Source: Pseudomonas laurylsulfatiphila
Lineage (GTDB): Bacteria; Pseudomonadota; Gammaproteobacteria; Pseudomonadales; Pseudomonadaceae
DNA: 64,000 nt
Assembly (NCBI RefSeq): GCF_002934665.1
Contig: NZ_NIRS01000004.1
Coordinates: 312,501-376,500, forward strand
Reading direction: 5' to 3'
In this document: positions 24,683 to 34,659 of the stretch, one piece after another
How positions within the stretch are numbered: the first letter of the stretch is position 1
How the letters are laid out: each line of letters opens with the position of its first letter
The notes under the pieces: model-generated
What the model saw: the letters and a program-made list of their open reading frames with translations, nothing else
What the model was told of the DNA's origin: nothing
Database searches by the model: none
Position numbers and translations under genes: made by a program

Positions 24683-25960
24683 ATGCTTTCATTCGACTCT
24701 ATAAAACTAGCAGTTATTGGCCTCGGATATGTAGGCCTCCCACTCGCTGTTGCTTTTGGCAAAAATCGAAAGGTTCTTGGGTTCGATATAAACAAGCCAC
24801 GTATTAATGCGCTTAAATCTGGTCACGACACGACATTAGAAGTCAGTAACAGCGAATTAAAAGAAGCAACCTACTTAACATACTGCACAGACCCAGAAAG
24901 TTTGGCCGAGTGCAATATCTTCATCGTGACTGTACCAACTCCAATCGATGAACATAAAAACCCTGACTTGACGCCACTTATAAAAGCCTCAGAGACCATT
25001 GGCAGAGTTCTAAAAAAAGGCGACATAGTAATCTACGAATCAACCGTTTATCCAGGCGCTACAGAAGAAGAGTGCGTACCTATTCTGGAAAAATACTCTG
25101 GATTAAAATTCAATGAGGATTTTTACGCAGGATATAGCCCCGAGCGTATTAACCCAGGCGACAAAGAACACCGAGTTACAACCATTAAAAAAGTTACATC
25201 TGGCTCCACACCAGAAGCAGCAGACCTAATTGACAAACTTTACAATCAAATAATTACTGCCGGCACGTATAAAGCCAGTAGTATCAAGGTAGCTGAAGCT
25301 GCGAAAGTTATCGAAAACACACAACGAGATTTGAACATCGCGCTGATTAATGAGCTGGCTATAATCTTTAATAAAATGGGCATTGACACTGAAGAGGTTT
25401 TAAAAGCCGCCGGAACAAAGTGGAACTTTCTTCCATTCCGACCGGGTTTGGTTGGAGGACACTGCATCGGCGTGGACCCTTATTACCTTACGCATAAAGC
25501 AGAAGCTATAGGTTACCACCCAGAGATAATATTAGCAGGCAGACGCCTGAATGATAGCATGGGCACCTACATTGTATCGCAGTTGATCAAGTCCATGCTT
25601 AAGCAGCGCATACATGTTGAAGGTGCTCGAGTACTGGTTATGGGCCTTACTTTCAAAGAGAACTGTCCAGACTTACGAAATACTCGTGTAGTTGACATCG
25701 TAAGAGAGCTACAGGAATACAACATCACAGTTGACGTATTCGATCCTTGGATTAATCATGAGGAGGCAAAAAAAGAGTACTCAATTTCTCCTGTACACGA
25801 ACCATCTACCAGCACTTATGACGGGATCATCTTGGCTGTTGCTCATGATGAGTTTCGCTCAATGGGCGCTGACAGCATCCGCAAATTTGGCAAGCCAGAA
25901 CACATCCTCTATGATCTAAAGTATTTGCTGAACAAAGAAGAGTCCGACTTACGTCTATGA
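24683..25960 (+). CDS. tviB: UDP-N-acetylglucosamine 6-dehydrogenase (TviB/WbpO type)
   Basis: 425 residues. It resembles Vi-antigen TviB (VipA): AVIGLGYVGLPLAVAFG at the N-terminus, GYSPERINPGDKEH, AAKVIENTQRDLNIA, the catalytic Cys in GLVGGHCIGVDPYY near residue 260 and GLTFKENCPDLRNT. It oxidises UDP-GlcNAc (or UDP-GalNAc) to the uronic acid. The ATG at 24683 starts the conserved N-terminus. The in-frame start at 24620 lies inside wecC. G+C is clearly lower than in the core. TviC follows 85 bp later. Confidence 0.88.
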   Translation: MLSFDSIKLAVIGLGYVGLPLAVAFGKNRKVLGFDINKPRINALKSGHDTTLEVSNSELKEATYLTYCTDPESLAECNIFIVTVPTPIDEHKNPDLTPLIKASETIGRVLKKGDIVIYESTVYPGATEEECVPILEKYSGLKFNEDFYAGYSPERINPGDKEHRVTTIKKVTSGSTPEAADLIDKLYNQIITAGTYKASSIKVAEAAKVIENTQRDLNIALINELAIIFNKMGIDTEEVLKAAGTKWNFLPFRPGLVGGHCIGVDPYYLTHKAEAIGYHPEIILAGRRLNDSMGTYIVSQLIKSMLKQRIHVEGARVLVMGLTFKENCPDLRNTRVVDIVRELQEYNITVDVFDPWINHEEAKKEYSISPVHEPSTSTYDGIILAVAHDEFRSMGADSIRKFGKPEHILYDLKYLLNKEESDLRL

Positions 25961-26045
25961 ATCACTCTTAAAGTTATCTTAAGCGGCGGTCAGAATAAAC
26001 CGCCACTTAACACATATCACTTTAGACAGTAAAAGCATCCAATTC

Positions 26046-27080
26046 ATGACGACATACGAACAACTACTTCTCGAACTCCAGCAACACCCTAAGACTTGGC
26101 TTGTTACCGGTGCAGCAGGTTTCATTGGTTCAAATCTACTTGAAACGCTGCTCAAACACGATCAAGTGGTCATTGGACTCGACAATTTCGCCACTGGACA
26201 CCAACGTAACTTAGACGAAGTGAAGTCCCTAGTATCGACAACACAATGGGCACGTTTCCGTCTAATAAATGGCGACATTCGCGATTCGAACACATGTGAA
26301 ATCGCCTGCAAAGGAGTTAATTATGTATTACACCAAGCGGCACTCGGGTCTGTCCCTAGATCAATCAACGACCCTATAACCAGCAACGACACAAATATTA
26401 CTGGCTTTCTGAATATACTTGTGGCTGCACGCGATGCAAAGGTGGATAGCTTCACTTATGCCGCTAGTAGTTCGACTTATGGTGATCACCCGGCTCTACC
26501 AAAGGTAGAGGATACTATAGGCAAACCTCTATCGCCGTATGCAGTGACAAAGTATGTTAACGAATTATATGCAGAGGTATTCGCTAAAACCTATGGCTTC
26601 CGCACCATCGGCCTAAGATACTTTAATATTTTTGGTCAACGACAAGACCCTAAAGGTGCCTACGCAGCTGTAATCCCCAAGTGGACCGCAGCGATGATTG
26701 CAGGTGATAATGTCTCTATAAATGGTGACGGCGAAACAAGTCGAGATTTCTGTTTCATTGAAAATGCAGTTCAAGCTAATTTATTGGCAGCAGTCTCTAA
26801 AAATGAGGCACGCGATCAAATTTACAACGTAGCATTAAACAATCGTACAAGTCTTAACCAATTATTCAGCACGATCAAAAACTGCCTAGACACGCACGGC
26901 ATTAGCTACATCAAAAGCCCAACTTACAGTGATTTTAGAAGTGGAGATGTACGCCACTCTCAGGCCGATATACAAAAAGCAGCAAGCAAACTCGGGTATG
27001 CACCCAAGTACACAATCAACCAAGGCATCGAAAAAGCAATGCCCTGGTACATTAACTTAGCAAAAAAAACAAACGCATAA
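26046..27080 (+). CDS. tviC: UDP-GlcNAc/GlcNAcA C4-epimerase (TviC/WbpP type)
   Basis: 344 residues, extended short-chain dehydrogenase. The N-terminal LLELQQHPKTWLVTGAAGFI is the TviC/WbpP-specific lead into the NAD-binding GxxGxxG. The catalytic Ser/Tyr/Lys set is in AASSSTYGDHP and SPYAVTK (about Tyr165, Lys169). Together with TviB it should make UDP-GalNAcA. Low G+C, same operon. Confidence 0.88.
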   Translation: MTTYEQLLLELQQHPKTWLVTGAAGFIGSNLLETLLKHDQVVIGLDNFATGHQRNLDEVKSLVSTTQWARFRLINGDIRDSNTCEIACKGVNYVLHQAALGSVPRSINDPITSNDTNITGFLNILVAARDAKVDSFTYAASSSTYGDHPALPKVEDTIGKPLSPYAVTKYVNELYAEVFAKTYGFRTIGLRYFNIFGQRQDPKGAYAAVIPKWTAAMIAGDNVSINGDGETSRDFCFIENAVQANLLAAVSKNEARDQIYNVALNNRTSLNQLFSTIKNCLDTHGISYIKSPTYSDFRSGDVRHSQADIQKAASKLGYAPKYTINQGIEKAMPWYINLAKKTNA

Positions 27081-27142
27081 ATATTCCTCGTCAATCTATA
27101 CCGCCAACATACCTTCGAATAACCAATCAAAACCAGAATATC

Positions 27143-28021
27143 ATGAATACAAATTTAGAAATAAAAATCGCGCTCATTACCCCGCTCAGAGACGAGATAA
27201 GTAACATAGAAGCGCTATTCAACTCCATAGAAAACCAGTCTATCAATATCGATACTTGGATTATAGTTGAAAATGGCAGCACCGACGGCAGTATCGAAAA
27301 ACTCATAAACTCCCCTACTCCCACCAACGTAAAAAAACTTATAGTTCTCAACAAAGCATTTCAAAATAACGAATATGCTTTGGGAAGCAAATACTCCCAG
27401 GTTGTTAGCTGCGGATTTGAAGAAGCCAAAAAACAGGATAACTATGAAGAGCTAACGCACATAGGCATATTAGATGCGGATTGCTTTCCAGAGTCCGAAT
27501 ACTATAAAAAGCTAGTAGATTTCCTCAGCTCCGACTCGTCTATCGGCATAACAAGCGGGATCATTTACGACGAAAGCGGAAAAGTTGATTCCGCCTCTAC
27601 AAGTTGGGTTAGAGGTGGGTGTAGACTTTGGTCATTTGGGTGTTTTCGGAAGTCCGGTTATCTAATCGGGCCCTCTGCAGATGCCCTTAGTTCGGCCAAA
27701 GCATTCGTAAATGGCTGGAAGTCCGTTGTATGCAACACTGCAAAAGTAACCTCTAGGGAAGTTGGTGCTCGTACAAACTACCAATACTATGGCAAAGCCA
27801 CTTACTACCGAGGTATCAGTCCAATCTATGCCACCTTAAGAGGCGTTTATCTACTGAAGCGCTCTTACAAAATCTCGCTTCAATATCTTACAGGGTACTA
27901 TGGTGATTTTTTTTCTCGTGCCCCACGCGTTCAAGACGAAGACATTTTAAATTTCTATAAAAACTATGGATTTAGAAAACTGAAAGAGCTTGTTACACGG
28001 AAAAAATCACAATGCCATTGA
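27143..28021 (+). CDS. Family 2 glycosyltransferase
   Basis: 292 residues, GT-A fold. The nucleotide-sugar region (IALITPLRDEISNIEALFNS, then IVENGSTDGS) and the metal-binding ILDADCFPES (DxD) are typical of GT2. There is no obvious transmembrane anchor, only C-terminal amphipathic stretches. It probably adds the second sugar of the repeat unit. Acceptor and donor cannot be read from the sequence. The end overlaps the polymerase start by 10 bp, so the two are translationally coupled. Confidence 0.8.
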   Translation: MNTNLEIKIALITPLRDEISNIEALFNSIENQSINIDTWIIVENGSTDGSIEKLINSPTPTNVKKLIVLNKAFQNNEYALGSKYSQVVSCGFEEAKKQDNYEELTHIGILDADCFPESEYYKKLVDFLSSDSSIGITSGIIYDESGKVDSASTSWVRGGCRLWSFGCFRKSGYLIGPSADALSSAKAFVNGWKSVVCNTAKVTSREVGARTNYQYYGKATYYRGISPIYATLRGVYLLKRSYKISLQYLTGYYGDFFSRAPRVQDEDILNFYKNYGFRKLKELVTRKKSQCH

Positions 28022-29136
28022 TTTTAGCTCTTCTAGTACTCGCAATATCAGCTATACCTGCTAGTGTATATTTAATAGTACCCGCTTTCTTTTCGTTCAC
28101 TGCAACAACCTCAAAAAACAAACTTAAGCTGCTGAAAATAAACCACCCAACAGCGGCACTTGCATCAATAATTATTATAACCTCACTAATATCTCTAATA
28201 GCACTAAGCACAACACAAGGAATTTTATTATCCTTACGGGGAGCTGCAAGACCACTACTATATATCCTATTAACAATAGTTATATTCAAAACGCCAAAGC
28301 ATCAACTAGTACAAGCTATAAGATTTGTAACTCTATCTTTAATGGCTGCCCTACCCCTGCAAGGCCATCTGAGTTTAATTGAAGGTATCGGTGGTATTCA
28401 ACGATACCAATTTATATTCGAACACCCCAACCACTTTGCCTATTTCCTATTACCAGTTTTAATATATTTTCTTGCCCTCGAAGAAAACCACAGGATGAAA
28501 ATCCTTGGTCTACTAGTAACACTAGTATCGCTCGCCCTTGCAAAAAGCAGTGGAGCATTTATTACAGCAATGATCATAATAGCTCTGCACTATCTAAAAG
28601 GCACTAAAGCTTTAATATATGGTATTTTAATTGGTTCAATCTGCGCTGCTGCCATCTTTACAACGGGCATTCTTGATAAAATTCTTGATCAAGCAACTAG
28701 CTTTGATCCAACAGCGATAAATTCGAAAATCAGCGATCAAAATTTTGGCGGTTCAGGCTCACTATCATGGCGTTTTGTTTACTGGGGCTCAATATGGAAG
28801 TCATTTTCCCTAGAACCTTGGTATACATTTCTTTTCGGACTTGGTTACGGTTCAATGACCTACGGAAGTTATGCATACGACTTCATGTATACAGACCCTC
28901 ACAACGACTACTTAAAAGTACTAGCTGAAAATGGATGCATTGGATTAGTTGCCCTCGGCTACATCATTTATAAAATATTCAATCTAAAAACGAAAGAGCG
29001 CTGGTTAATATTAACAGCAACAACACTCCCAATGTTTTTTGGCAACATACTTGTCAACCCAGCGTTTATATCAGCATTAGGAATAGTTATTGCAATTTCC
29101 TTAAAAACATACGACGAACGGCGGAGCTTATGCTGA
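28012..29136 (+). CDS. wzy: Polysaccharide polymerase Wzy (O-antigen ligase family)
   Basis: 374 residues, at least ten hydrophobic segments. A large periplasmic loop at about residues 225-305 contains SLSWRFVYWGSIWKSF and TDPHNDYLKVLAENG, the loop pattern of the Wzy_C/O-antigen ligase family. It should polymerise lipid-linked repeat units in the periplasm. A WaaL ligase is the main alternative, but the location inside an otherwise complete Wzx/Wzy operon favours Wzy. Very AT-rich. Confidence 0.8.
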   Translation: MPLILALLVLAISAIPASVYLIVPAFFSFTATTSKNKLKLLKINHPTAALASIIIITSLISLIALSTTQGILLSLRGAARPLLYILLTIVIFKTPKHQLVQAIRFVTLSLMAALPLQGHLSLIEGIGGIQRYQFIFEHPNHFAYFLLPVLIYFLALEENHRMKILGLLVTLVSLALAKSSGAFITAMIIIALHYLKGTKALIYGILIGSICAAAIFTTGILDKILDQATSFDPTAINSKISDQNFGGSGSLSWRFVYWGSIWKSFSLEPWYTFLFGLGYGSMTYGSYAYDFMYTDPHNDYLKVLAENGCIGLVALGYIIYKIFNLKTKERWLILTATTLPMFFGNILVNPAFISALGIVIAISLKTYDERRSLC

Positions 29137-29624
29137 AACTAATTTTAGGCACACTTTCATTTAATCTTTCACTTCAGAGAGTTCTTTGGCCTATATCAAA
29201 GCTATTTTGGCGCCATGTTTTAAAACATTTCGGAGAGAACGCTCGCATTATGCGCGGAGTTGAAATTATTTGCCCCCATAACGTCTGCATCGGAAAAAAT
29301 GTTTACATTGGAAAAAATTGTGCAATATATGGCTACAACACTATCTCAATTGGAGAAAACTCTTTAATAGCTAGAGACACAATAATTCTAACGAGAGGTC
29401 ATATTTTCAATGACCCTACGACACCTATTCGAGATCAGGGGTATAACGCTGCCCCTATATCAATTGGTAATGATGTTTGGATAGGGGCCAGAGTGACTAT
29501 TTTACCTGGAGTAAACATAGGTAATGGTAGCGTAGTCGCAGCCGGAAGCATCGTGAACAAAGATGTGCCTGAATACACAGTTGTAGGTGGATCTCCAGCA
29601 AAAACCATTAAACAGAGATCTTAA
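29130..29624 (+). CDS. Hexapeptide-repeat acyltransferase
   Basis: 164 residues, left-handed beta-helix (LbetaH) protein. Isoleucine-rich hexapeptides are clear (VCIGKNVYIGKNCAIYGYN, ISIGNDVWIGARVTILPG, VNIGNGSVVAAGSIV), followed by the VPEYTVVGGSPAK end of the NodL/LacA/WbbJ family. It is expected to O-acetylate the polysaccharide using acetyl-CoA. It overlaps wzy by 7 bp. Confidence 0.85.
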   Translation: MLKLILGTLSFNLSLQRVLWPISKLFWRHVLKHFGENARIMRGVEIICPHNVCIGKNVYIGKNCAIYGYNTISIGENSLIARDTIILTRGHIFNDPTTPIRDQGYNAAPISIGNDVWIGARVTILPGVNIGNGSVVAAGSIVNKDVPEYTVVGGSPAKTIKQRS

Positions 29625-29625
29625 A

Positions 29626-30846
29626 ATGGGATCGGTGAAGTCAGAGCTTCTTTTATCGCTTGTCAATCGTGCAATTCAGCCTGCAGCGACGTACATCACC
29701 CTAGTTGGGCTTGGTCGTATTCTTCCGATCGAGGAGTTTAATAACTACCTGATCAGCATAACCGTTGCAATGTGGGCGATCTCAAGCCTTTTTCAATGGC
29801 AAAAAAATGCCACCATCAGATTTTTTGATCACTCCGACAAAGACCTTACCCTCTATGCCAGTTCGGCGGCAGTCTCTGCAATTATAGCTATTCTCGCTAT
29901 AGCGATTGCTAATTTTTTAGATCCGCGAGTATCTCCATCAACAACACTATTTATTATAACAACGGGACTCACCTATATCCTTGGCGCCCTTCTAAGATCT
30001 CTTGGAAAAACCAACACTTTTTTGATTACGGACACTCTGCTAGGTACCCTTAAGTGGGTGTTTGGGATTTTTTTTGCATTTCTATTTCTGTCGAATAATG
30101 CAACATTCATAGCCCTCGCAATTGGGGCTGCTGCGCTTGCTGTCGCGCTCTATATACCATTACACAAGCAGGGATACTCGATAAGAACCCCAAGAATCAG
30201 CGATATAAAAAATGCAAAGGGACTATTCTATTTTGGAATGTATCTAATAATTATCGACTTCTGCGGATCTGGCTTGATGTATATAGATCGGTTCTGGATC
30301 AAGGAAAGCGCATTGTCGGCAAACTACATAATCTCTTCAAACATTGGCAACCAGATAGCTTCCGTAATATTGGGTGCTTTTTTAATGGTAGCTTACCCAC
30401 GCATTTCAAAATCATACAAAGACAATACCAACTGGCAAGCCACTTATAGATTATATTTGAAGAAATTCCCCCTCTGCGCGCTAGCCTGCTGCGTAATTTC
30501 ATTTATTGCATCGCCAATCCTCATCGGCTTCATCAAGCACTCGCCCAATACTTCACCATACCTTGCGGTTTCATTTACAGCTGCGCAATGTGCTTATTAT
30601 CTTGTCGCACTACTTTCCATCCCATACTTCATCACACTGAAGCCAATATACCCTGCGATTTTTAATGGCACGACATTCTTACTGTTTGCTGGGGTGGGTT
30701 TTTGTTTCTTTTCAGATACGACAAATCCAATTTACATCACTGTAACAAAAATCACGCTGACGCTCATACTTGCTTTCTTTTCATGGCTATTCTTCTCGCT
30801 AAATTTTCATACTGCTAAAACATCAACCTCCACCATCAGTGAGTAA
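29626..30846 (+). CDS. wzx: Repeat-unit flippase Wzx
   Basis: 406 residues with about twelve membrane segments and few charged residues, typical of polysaccharide flippases (MOP superfamily). It begins VKSELLLSLVNRAIQPAATY and has a basic loop with FYFGMYLIIIDFCGSG. It moves lipid-linked repeat units to the periplasmic face. The ATG at 29626 is one base after the acyltransferase stop. An in-frame upstream ATG at 29587 lies inside that gene. Confidence 0.85.
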   Translation: MGSVKSELLLSLVNRAIQPAATYITLVGLGRILPIEEFNNYLISITVAMWAISSLFQWQKNATIRFFDHSDKDLTLYASSAAVSAIIAILAIAIANFLDPRVSPSTTLFIITTGLTYILGALLRSLGKTNTFLITDTLLGTLKWVFGIFFAFLFLSNNATFIALAIGAAALAVALYIPLHKQGYSIRTPRISDIKNAKGLFYFGMYLIIIDFCGSGLMYIDRFWIKESALSANYIISSNIGNQIASVILGAFLMVAYPRISKSYKDNTNWQATYRLYLKKFPLCALACCVISFIASPILIGFIKHSPNTSPYLAVSFTAAQCAYYLVALLSIPYFITLKPIYPAIFNGTTFLLFAGVGFCFFSDTTNPIYITVTKITLTLILAFFSWLFFSLNFHTAKTSTSTISE

Positions 30847-30854
30847 CCAACACA

Positions 30855-31601
30855 ATGCGCAGAGTTAACATCCTTGATTGCCCTCTAGATATATCCAGCA
30901 TGGCGGAGACGGTATCTTCAATTCAACACAGAATTGAAGATGGCGATTTTATTCAGCATGTTGTGGTAAACGTTGCAAAAATTGTACACATGCGGACGGA
31001 CCATACGTTGTCCGAATCGGTAAAATCTTGCGACATTATTAATATTGATGGCATGGGCGTTGTTTGGGGCGCCCGCTTTCTTGGACATGAAGTTCCAGAA
31101 CGTGTTGCGGGCGTGGATTTATTCCACGAACTACTGGCGATGAGCGAACGAAAGGGATTTTCTATCTATCTCCTCGGCGCTCAAGAAAATATTGTAGCCA
31201 CTACCGCTAGCAACGTTAAATTAATTTATCCGAACCTAAAAATCGCAGGCTTTCACCATGGCTACTTCTGGGACGATGAACAAACCATGGTCGAAAAAAT
31301 TAAACAATCAGGTGCGCAATTGCTTTTTGTCGCTATTACTTCTCCCAAAAAAGAAAATTTTATCAACCACTGGAAAAATCAGCTTGGCGTTAATTTTGTT
31401 ATGGGCGTTGGTGGCACGTTTGATGTAGTAGCCGGAAAAGTCAAACGTGCTCCAAAATGGATGCAAAAGTGGGGACTTGAATGGCTATACCGTGTAATTC
31501 AAGAGCCCGGCCGAATGTGGAAGCGCTATCTTACAACGAATAGTCAATTCCTCTGGTTGCTGATAAAAGCAAAACTTTCCCAGCTCCGCGAAAAAAAGTA
31601 G
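30855..31601 (+). CDS. wecG: WecG/TagA/CpsF family glycosyltransferase (GT26)
   Basis: 248 residues. GT26 signatures: HVVVNVAKIVHMR, INIDGMGVVWGARFLG, ERVAGVDLFHELL, FSIYLLGAQE, VAITSPKKENFI and MGVGGTFDVVAGKVKRAP. WecG transfers ManNAcA from UDP-ManNAcA to a lipid-linked acceptor, and WecB/WecC in the same cluster make that donor. It is the last gene of the ops-led operon. Confidence 0.85.
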   Translation: MRRVNILDCPLDISSMAETVSSIQHRIEDGDFIQHVVVNVAKIVHMRTDHTLSESVKSCDIINIDGMGVVWGARFLGHEVPERVAGVDLFHELLAMSERKGFSIYLLGAQENIVATTASNVKLIYPNLKIAGFHHGYFWDDEQTMVEKIKQSGAQLLFVAITSPKKENFINHWKNQLGVNFVMGVGGTFDVVAGKVKRAPKWMQKWGLEWLYRVIQEPGRMWKRYLTTNSQFLWLLIKAKLSQLREKK

Positions 31602-31829
31602 CTTCTATTTTTCAAAGATCAGCCGATTCTAACCAAAGTATTCCATAAACTTTGAAATCTGATGCTGAGTTCTTAAGCCAGTGGGCATCCGAAAGATCGA
31701 CGGTCTGGCCGCCCCTGGTGAAGCTGGATATCAAGGTAGCAGTGTTCCACTCGGTGTTTTTTGTGTTCCTCTACAAGCCTCGCATTTGCCAACAGCTATA
31801 ACGCTCATGGCTGCGATAGAGACGCCAGA
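31602..31829. other. Spacer between convergent wecG and the beta-helix gene
   Basis: About 230 bp with no recognisable gene and no strong terminator hairpin. G+C rises again after the AT-rich block, so it may be an island junction. Confidence 0.3.
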
Positions 31830-33542
31830 CTAGCGCTGCTCATTTTTCGGTGAGTTAATTATTTTCTCAATTGGTCCGCCAGTGCCGTAGTCACGCTTTC
31901 GAAATACAGTAGCGCTAGTGTCGACACTTACTGGGATTGGCGCATCGATCTGGTTAGTGATTGCCAAACTATTTTGTGCAACGGAGCATGCAATACCCAC
32001 TGATTCCGATGTGACAATATTGTCTGCAACAAGGTACTGAACTGTGACTGCCGTTCGGGTATTAAGGAAAACTGCGGCAACCCCCACCCCGGTCGAAGTG
32101 AGTCGCGGATTATCAGATAAGTCAACTACCTGGCGACCGCTAGTTGGGGCGGTACTTAAACCATAATCTTGATATGAGACCGCACGCCCCTGAGAAACAA
32201 TTTTATTGCGCTTTAATTCATCGCAAGCGTTTGCCACTGTTAGCAGTGCACCGACGCCGTTGTATCCGGTTACTTCGTTGTCGACTAGCGTGACGTCACC
32301 CCGCGCTCTCGAAGAGGTTTCCGTGTCGTTATAGACCGTATCAAGCATGCGAATCCCGTCACCAGATACTCCGGTAGCATGCTTGATCTTGTTGCGACGA
32401 AGCGCAATATCACCAACACCACCACCGTAAATGCCAGCGCTGAAGTTCCGCCAAGTATTGTCGTTCAGATCAACCTTCCGAACTCGATCCAGTATGCCCG
32501 CGAACAACGGCGACGAAGTCTTCGCTTCAAACGTGTTTCGGGACACTTCGACCCGCATATCAAACAGGGAATCCGCCCTAGCAGCATCAACCAGAGAGCC
32601 TTTAAACCAAATGCCAGTGCTGAGCCCCAGCATTGTGTTATCCAGAATCTTGCCGTCATGACAGATCGCATGATTGATTGGAGATACGTTGTCAGAATCA
32701 TCAAGTACGATGCCACGCACAACGTTGGGAGTGGTCAGCGGCGCTTCGTTTAGGGTGTTTCCCTGAATTACAAAATTTGAGCAGTTGTTGCGCAGCTTTA
32801 CGGCATCCGAACAGTAAGCATTGCCCACTGCCAAATCATTCAAAATATTGGACAAAATCTTAATGCCGTTAGAGTCCGTTGAAAAGTAGACTCCATGCTC
32901 CCGTATATATCGCAGGTCCGCACCAGCTACGATTGCATCAATACAAGCGACCCCTACGATTGCTGAGGAAGGCGCGTTGATAAATTTTAGTCCAGGAGCA
33001 ATCCGGAGTTTTTTTGTTTCTCTGGCAAGTAAGAGGTATGCCCCCGAGGTTGGCGCAAAACTTTGCCGGTTCTGATAGTTCCCATCGATGGTTCCAAACC
33101 CGGAAATTGAGATATCGACGCGGGAATCTCCAGCATCACCACACATGAGCAAATGATCTGTGCTGAGCGTTTCCCTTTGATCAGCAAATTTCAGAGTTCC
33201 ATCTATAATCAGCCAAGTATTACTCCGCATCTGCAGGGTGGAGGATACTGTGTAGGTGAAGTTTTCCGGCAGAAGAATGTAACCGCCACGATTCAATAGC
33301 GCCTGTACGGCAGGCGTCCAATCCCAAGTTGATGGATCCAAGCTCGGCCGGTCTGTGATTAGGCCTGCATGCTCCCAAACTGACACCAGTTGGGAGACAA
33401 GCTTTCCTGGAGGCAGGTTTGGATCAACAATCTGTAGCCGGTGCAAATCATTACCCAACGCTGCGAAAGAGGTGGTACCAAGTGCCGCTAAAGACGCTGT
33501 ACCAAGCGCGCTGAGTTTTAACAATTGCCGGCGATTTATCAT
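31830..33542 (-). CDS. Tat-exported right-handed beta-helix protein
   Basis: 570 residues. A twin-arginine signal opens the protein (MINRRQLLKLSALGTASLAA). After a 60-residue linker, a pectate-lyase-like parallel beta-helix follows: YILLPENFTYTVSSTLQ, ISISGFGTIDGN, then many NxI/NxF turns such as ILSNILNDLAVG, IQGNTLNE, VSRNTFEA and LVDNEVTGYNG. Such proteins at polysaccharide loci are often lyases, hydrolases or epimerases acting on the exported polymer. No catalytic residues can be assigned. It is transcribed opposite to the polysaccharide genes and sits between the sugar and export blocks. Confidence 0.7.
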   Translation of the reverse strand: MINRRQLLKLSALGTASLAALGTTSFAALGNDLHRLQIVDPNLPPGKLVSQLVSVWEHAGLITDRPSLDPSTWDWTPAVQALLNRGGYILLPENFTYTVSSTLQMRSNTWLIIDGTLKFADQRETLSTDHLLMCGDAGDSRVDISISGFGTIDGNYQNRQSFAPTSGAYLLLARETKKLRIAPGLKFINAPSSAIVGVACIDAIVAGADLRYIREHGVYFSTDSNGIKILSNILNDLAVGNAYCSDAVKLRNNCSNFVIQGNTLNEAPLTTPNVVRGIVLDDSDNVSPINHAICHDGKILDNTMLGLSTGIWFKGSLVDAARADSLFDMRVEVSRNTFEAKTSSPLFAGILDRVRKVDLNDNTWRNFSAGIYGGGVGDIALRRNKIKHATGVSGDGIRMLDTVYNDTETSSRARGDVTLVDNEVTGYNGVGALLTVANACDELKRNKIVSQGRAVSYQDYGLSTAPTSGRQVVDLSDNPRLTSTGVGVAAVFLNTRTAVTVQYLVADNIVTSESVGIACSVAQNSLAITNQIDAPIPVSVDTSATVFRKRDYGTGGPIEKIINSPKNEQR

Positions 33543-34357
33543 GACGACCAGATCTCAAAAACAGGAACGATCGGCAGTATACCAGTGGAAATTTCGCCGG
33601 TACGTAATGGCTAGGACGAGCCACTACAGGGGACCTATAACCCTTCTAAGTGCCGAGACCGAACCTGACTCATGGCCCTGTCGAGGATGTCTAACATAAG
33701 GATGGAGTCCGCCGACGTCAGTACCCACTCCGAGTCGGTAGATGGCCGCTTGAATAGTTTGCGGTAAACAAGGGGGGTCGTGCCATCCAAAGCCCCCCTA
33801 ATGATTTCTACATTCGGCGTGCCGGAACGATTCGGGTGTGCGAGCCGGCTAGCAGCCTCGCAGTGTCTTATCAAGTGGTTGAGCGCTTCCCAGGAACATT
33901 GCCGAGTGCCGGGCCGACCCGACCCGACCCGACCCGACAACAACAACCTCCCCTGAGTTGTACTGGAAGGCCAAGCGTGGCTTGCCGGAGAGGCTTGCCA
34001 ATACTCGGCGTTGGCAAGCCGCCAGCCCACAACGCTTTGGATAGTGGCACTACTTATCTATTGTATGGCGTGAACATCAGGTACGAACCACAACATTTGC
34101 ACCAAATGGCCGATGGCGAATGTTAGAAACAGCGAGCACTGTTATAAAACGTCAGACCTATAAGGCGCCCTACACAGGTATTCTTAAGGCAATTATCGCA
34201 AGATAAATCTCACTGAGGAATGAGCCAGAGGTCCACGCTCATCGAGTTCGAATCAATACTATCCTTAACGTTAATGGACGCTCTGAGTTTTTGGCCTTGC
34301 ACGCTCGCTTCTTAGTTTCACCGCCAATACCGACGATGCATCAAAAAGGAATCTACC
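33543..34357. other. Long intergenic region upstream of the export block
   Basis: About 815 bp between divergent genes. A perfect pentamer array (GACCC, about five copies) lies at about 33915-33938. A 131-codon minus frame (33635-34030) is open, but its composition spans the pentamer array and I recognise nothing in it. AGGCGC palindrome-like sequence occurs near 34160. The promoter of the gfc-like operon should lie in the last 200 bp. Confidence 0.4.
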
Positions 34358-34633
34358 ATGACCAAACTACTTGCTTCAGCTCTAATGCTTTCTTTAAGTG
34401 CCTCCGTTTTGGCCGCTGAGCCTCCCGCAGCGTCTTCTGCTCCAGGCACGCCTGCAAGCACGTCTTTGAATCAGCCCACCCCTCTCATCGGCAACCTGAG
34501 CACAGAGAGTGTTATCGGCCTCGGCGCCACGGTTGTAGCCGGCGTTGCGGCGCTGTCATCCAGTGGCGGAAGCAACAATGGCGGGGGCACGACCGGCACT
34601 ACCGGCACGACCGGCACCACCGGTACACGCTAA
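34358..34633 (+). CDS. gfcA: GfcA-like small secreted Thr/Gly-rich protein
   Basis: 91 residues. The signal peptide ends at VLA (residue 19). A Pro/Ser/Ala-rich segment, a hydrophobic glycine-rich stretch (VIGLGATVVAGVAAL, about 51-65) and a Thr-Gly repeat tail (TTGTTGTTG) follow. The layout is that of GfcA (YmcD), the small threonine-rich first gene of the E. coli group 4 capsule operon. A 9-bp DNA repeat (ACCGGCACN) encodes the tail. Its function is unknown even in E. coli. A strong hairpin separates it from the next gene. Confidence 0.65.
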   Translation: MTKLLASALMLSLSASVLAAEPPAASSAPGTPASTSLNQPTPLIGNLSTESVIGLGATVVAGVAALSSSGGSNNGGGTTGTTGTTGTTGTR

Positions 34634-34659
34634 GCGCACCGCGAGGTCGATAGCCTTCT

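Noticed and set aside
33635..34030. 131-codon minus-strand frame
   Set aside because: It crosses the GACCC pentamer array, has no good start signal and no family resemblance. Described only as intergenic content.
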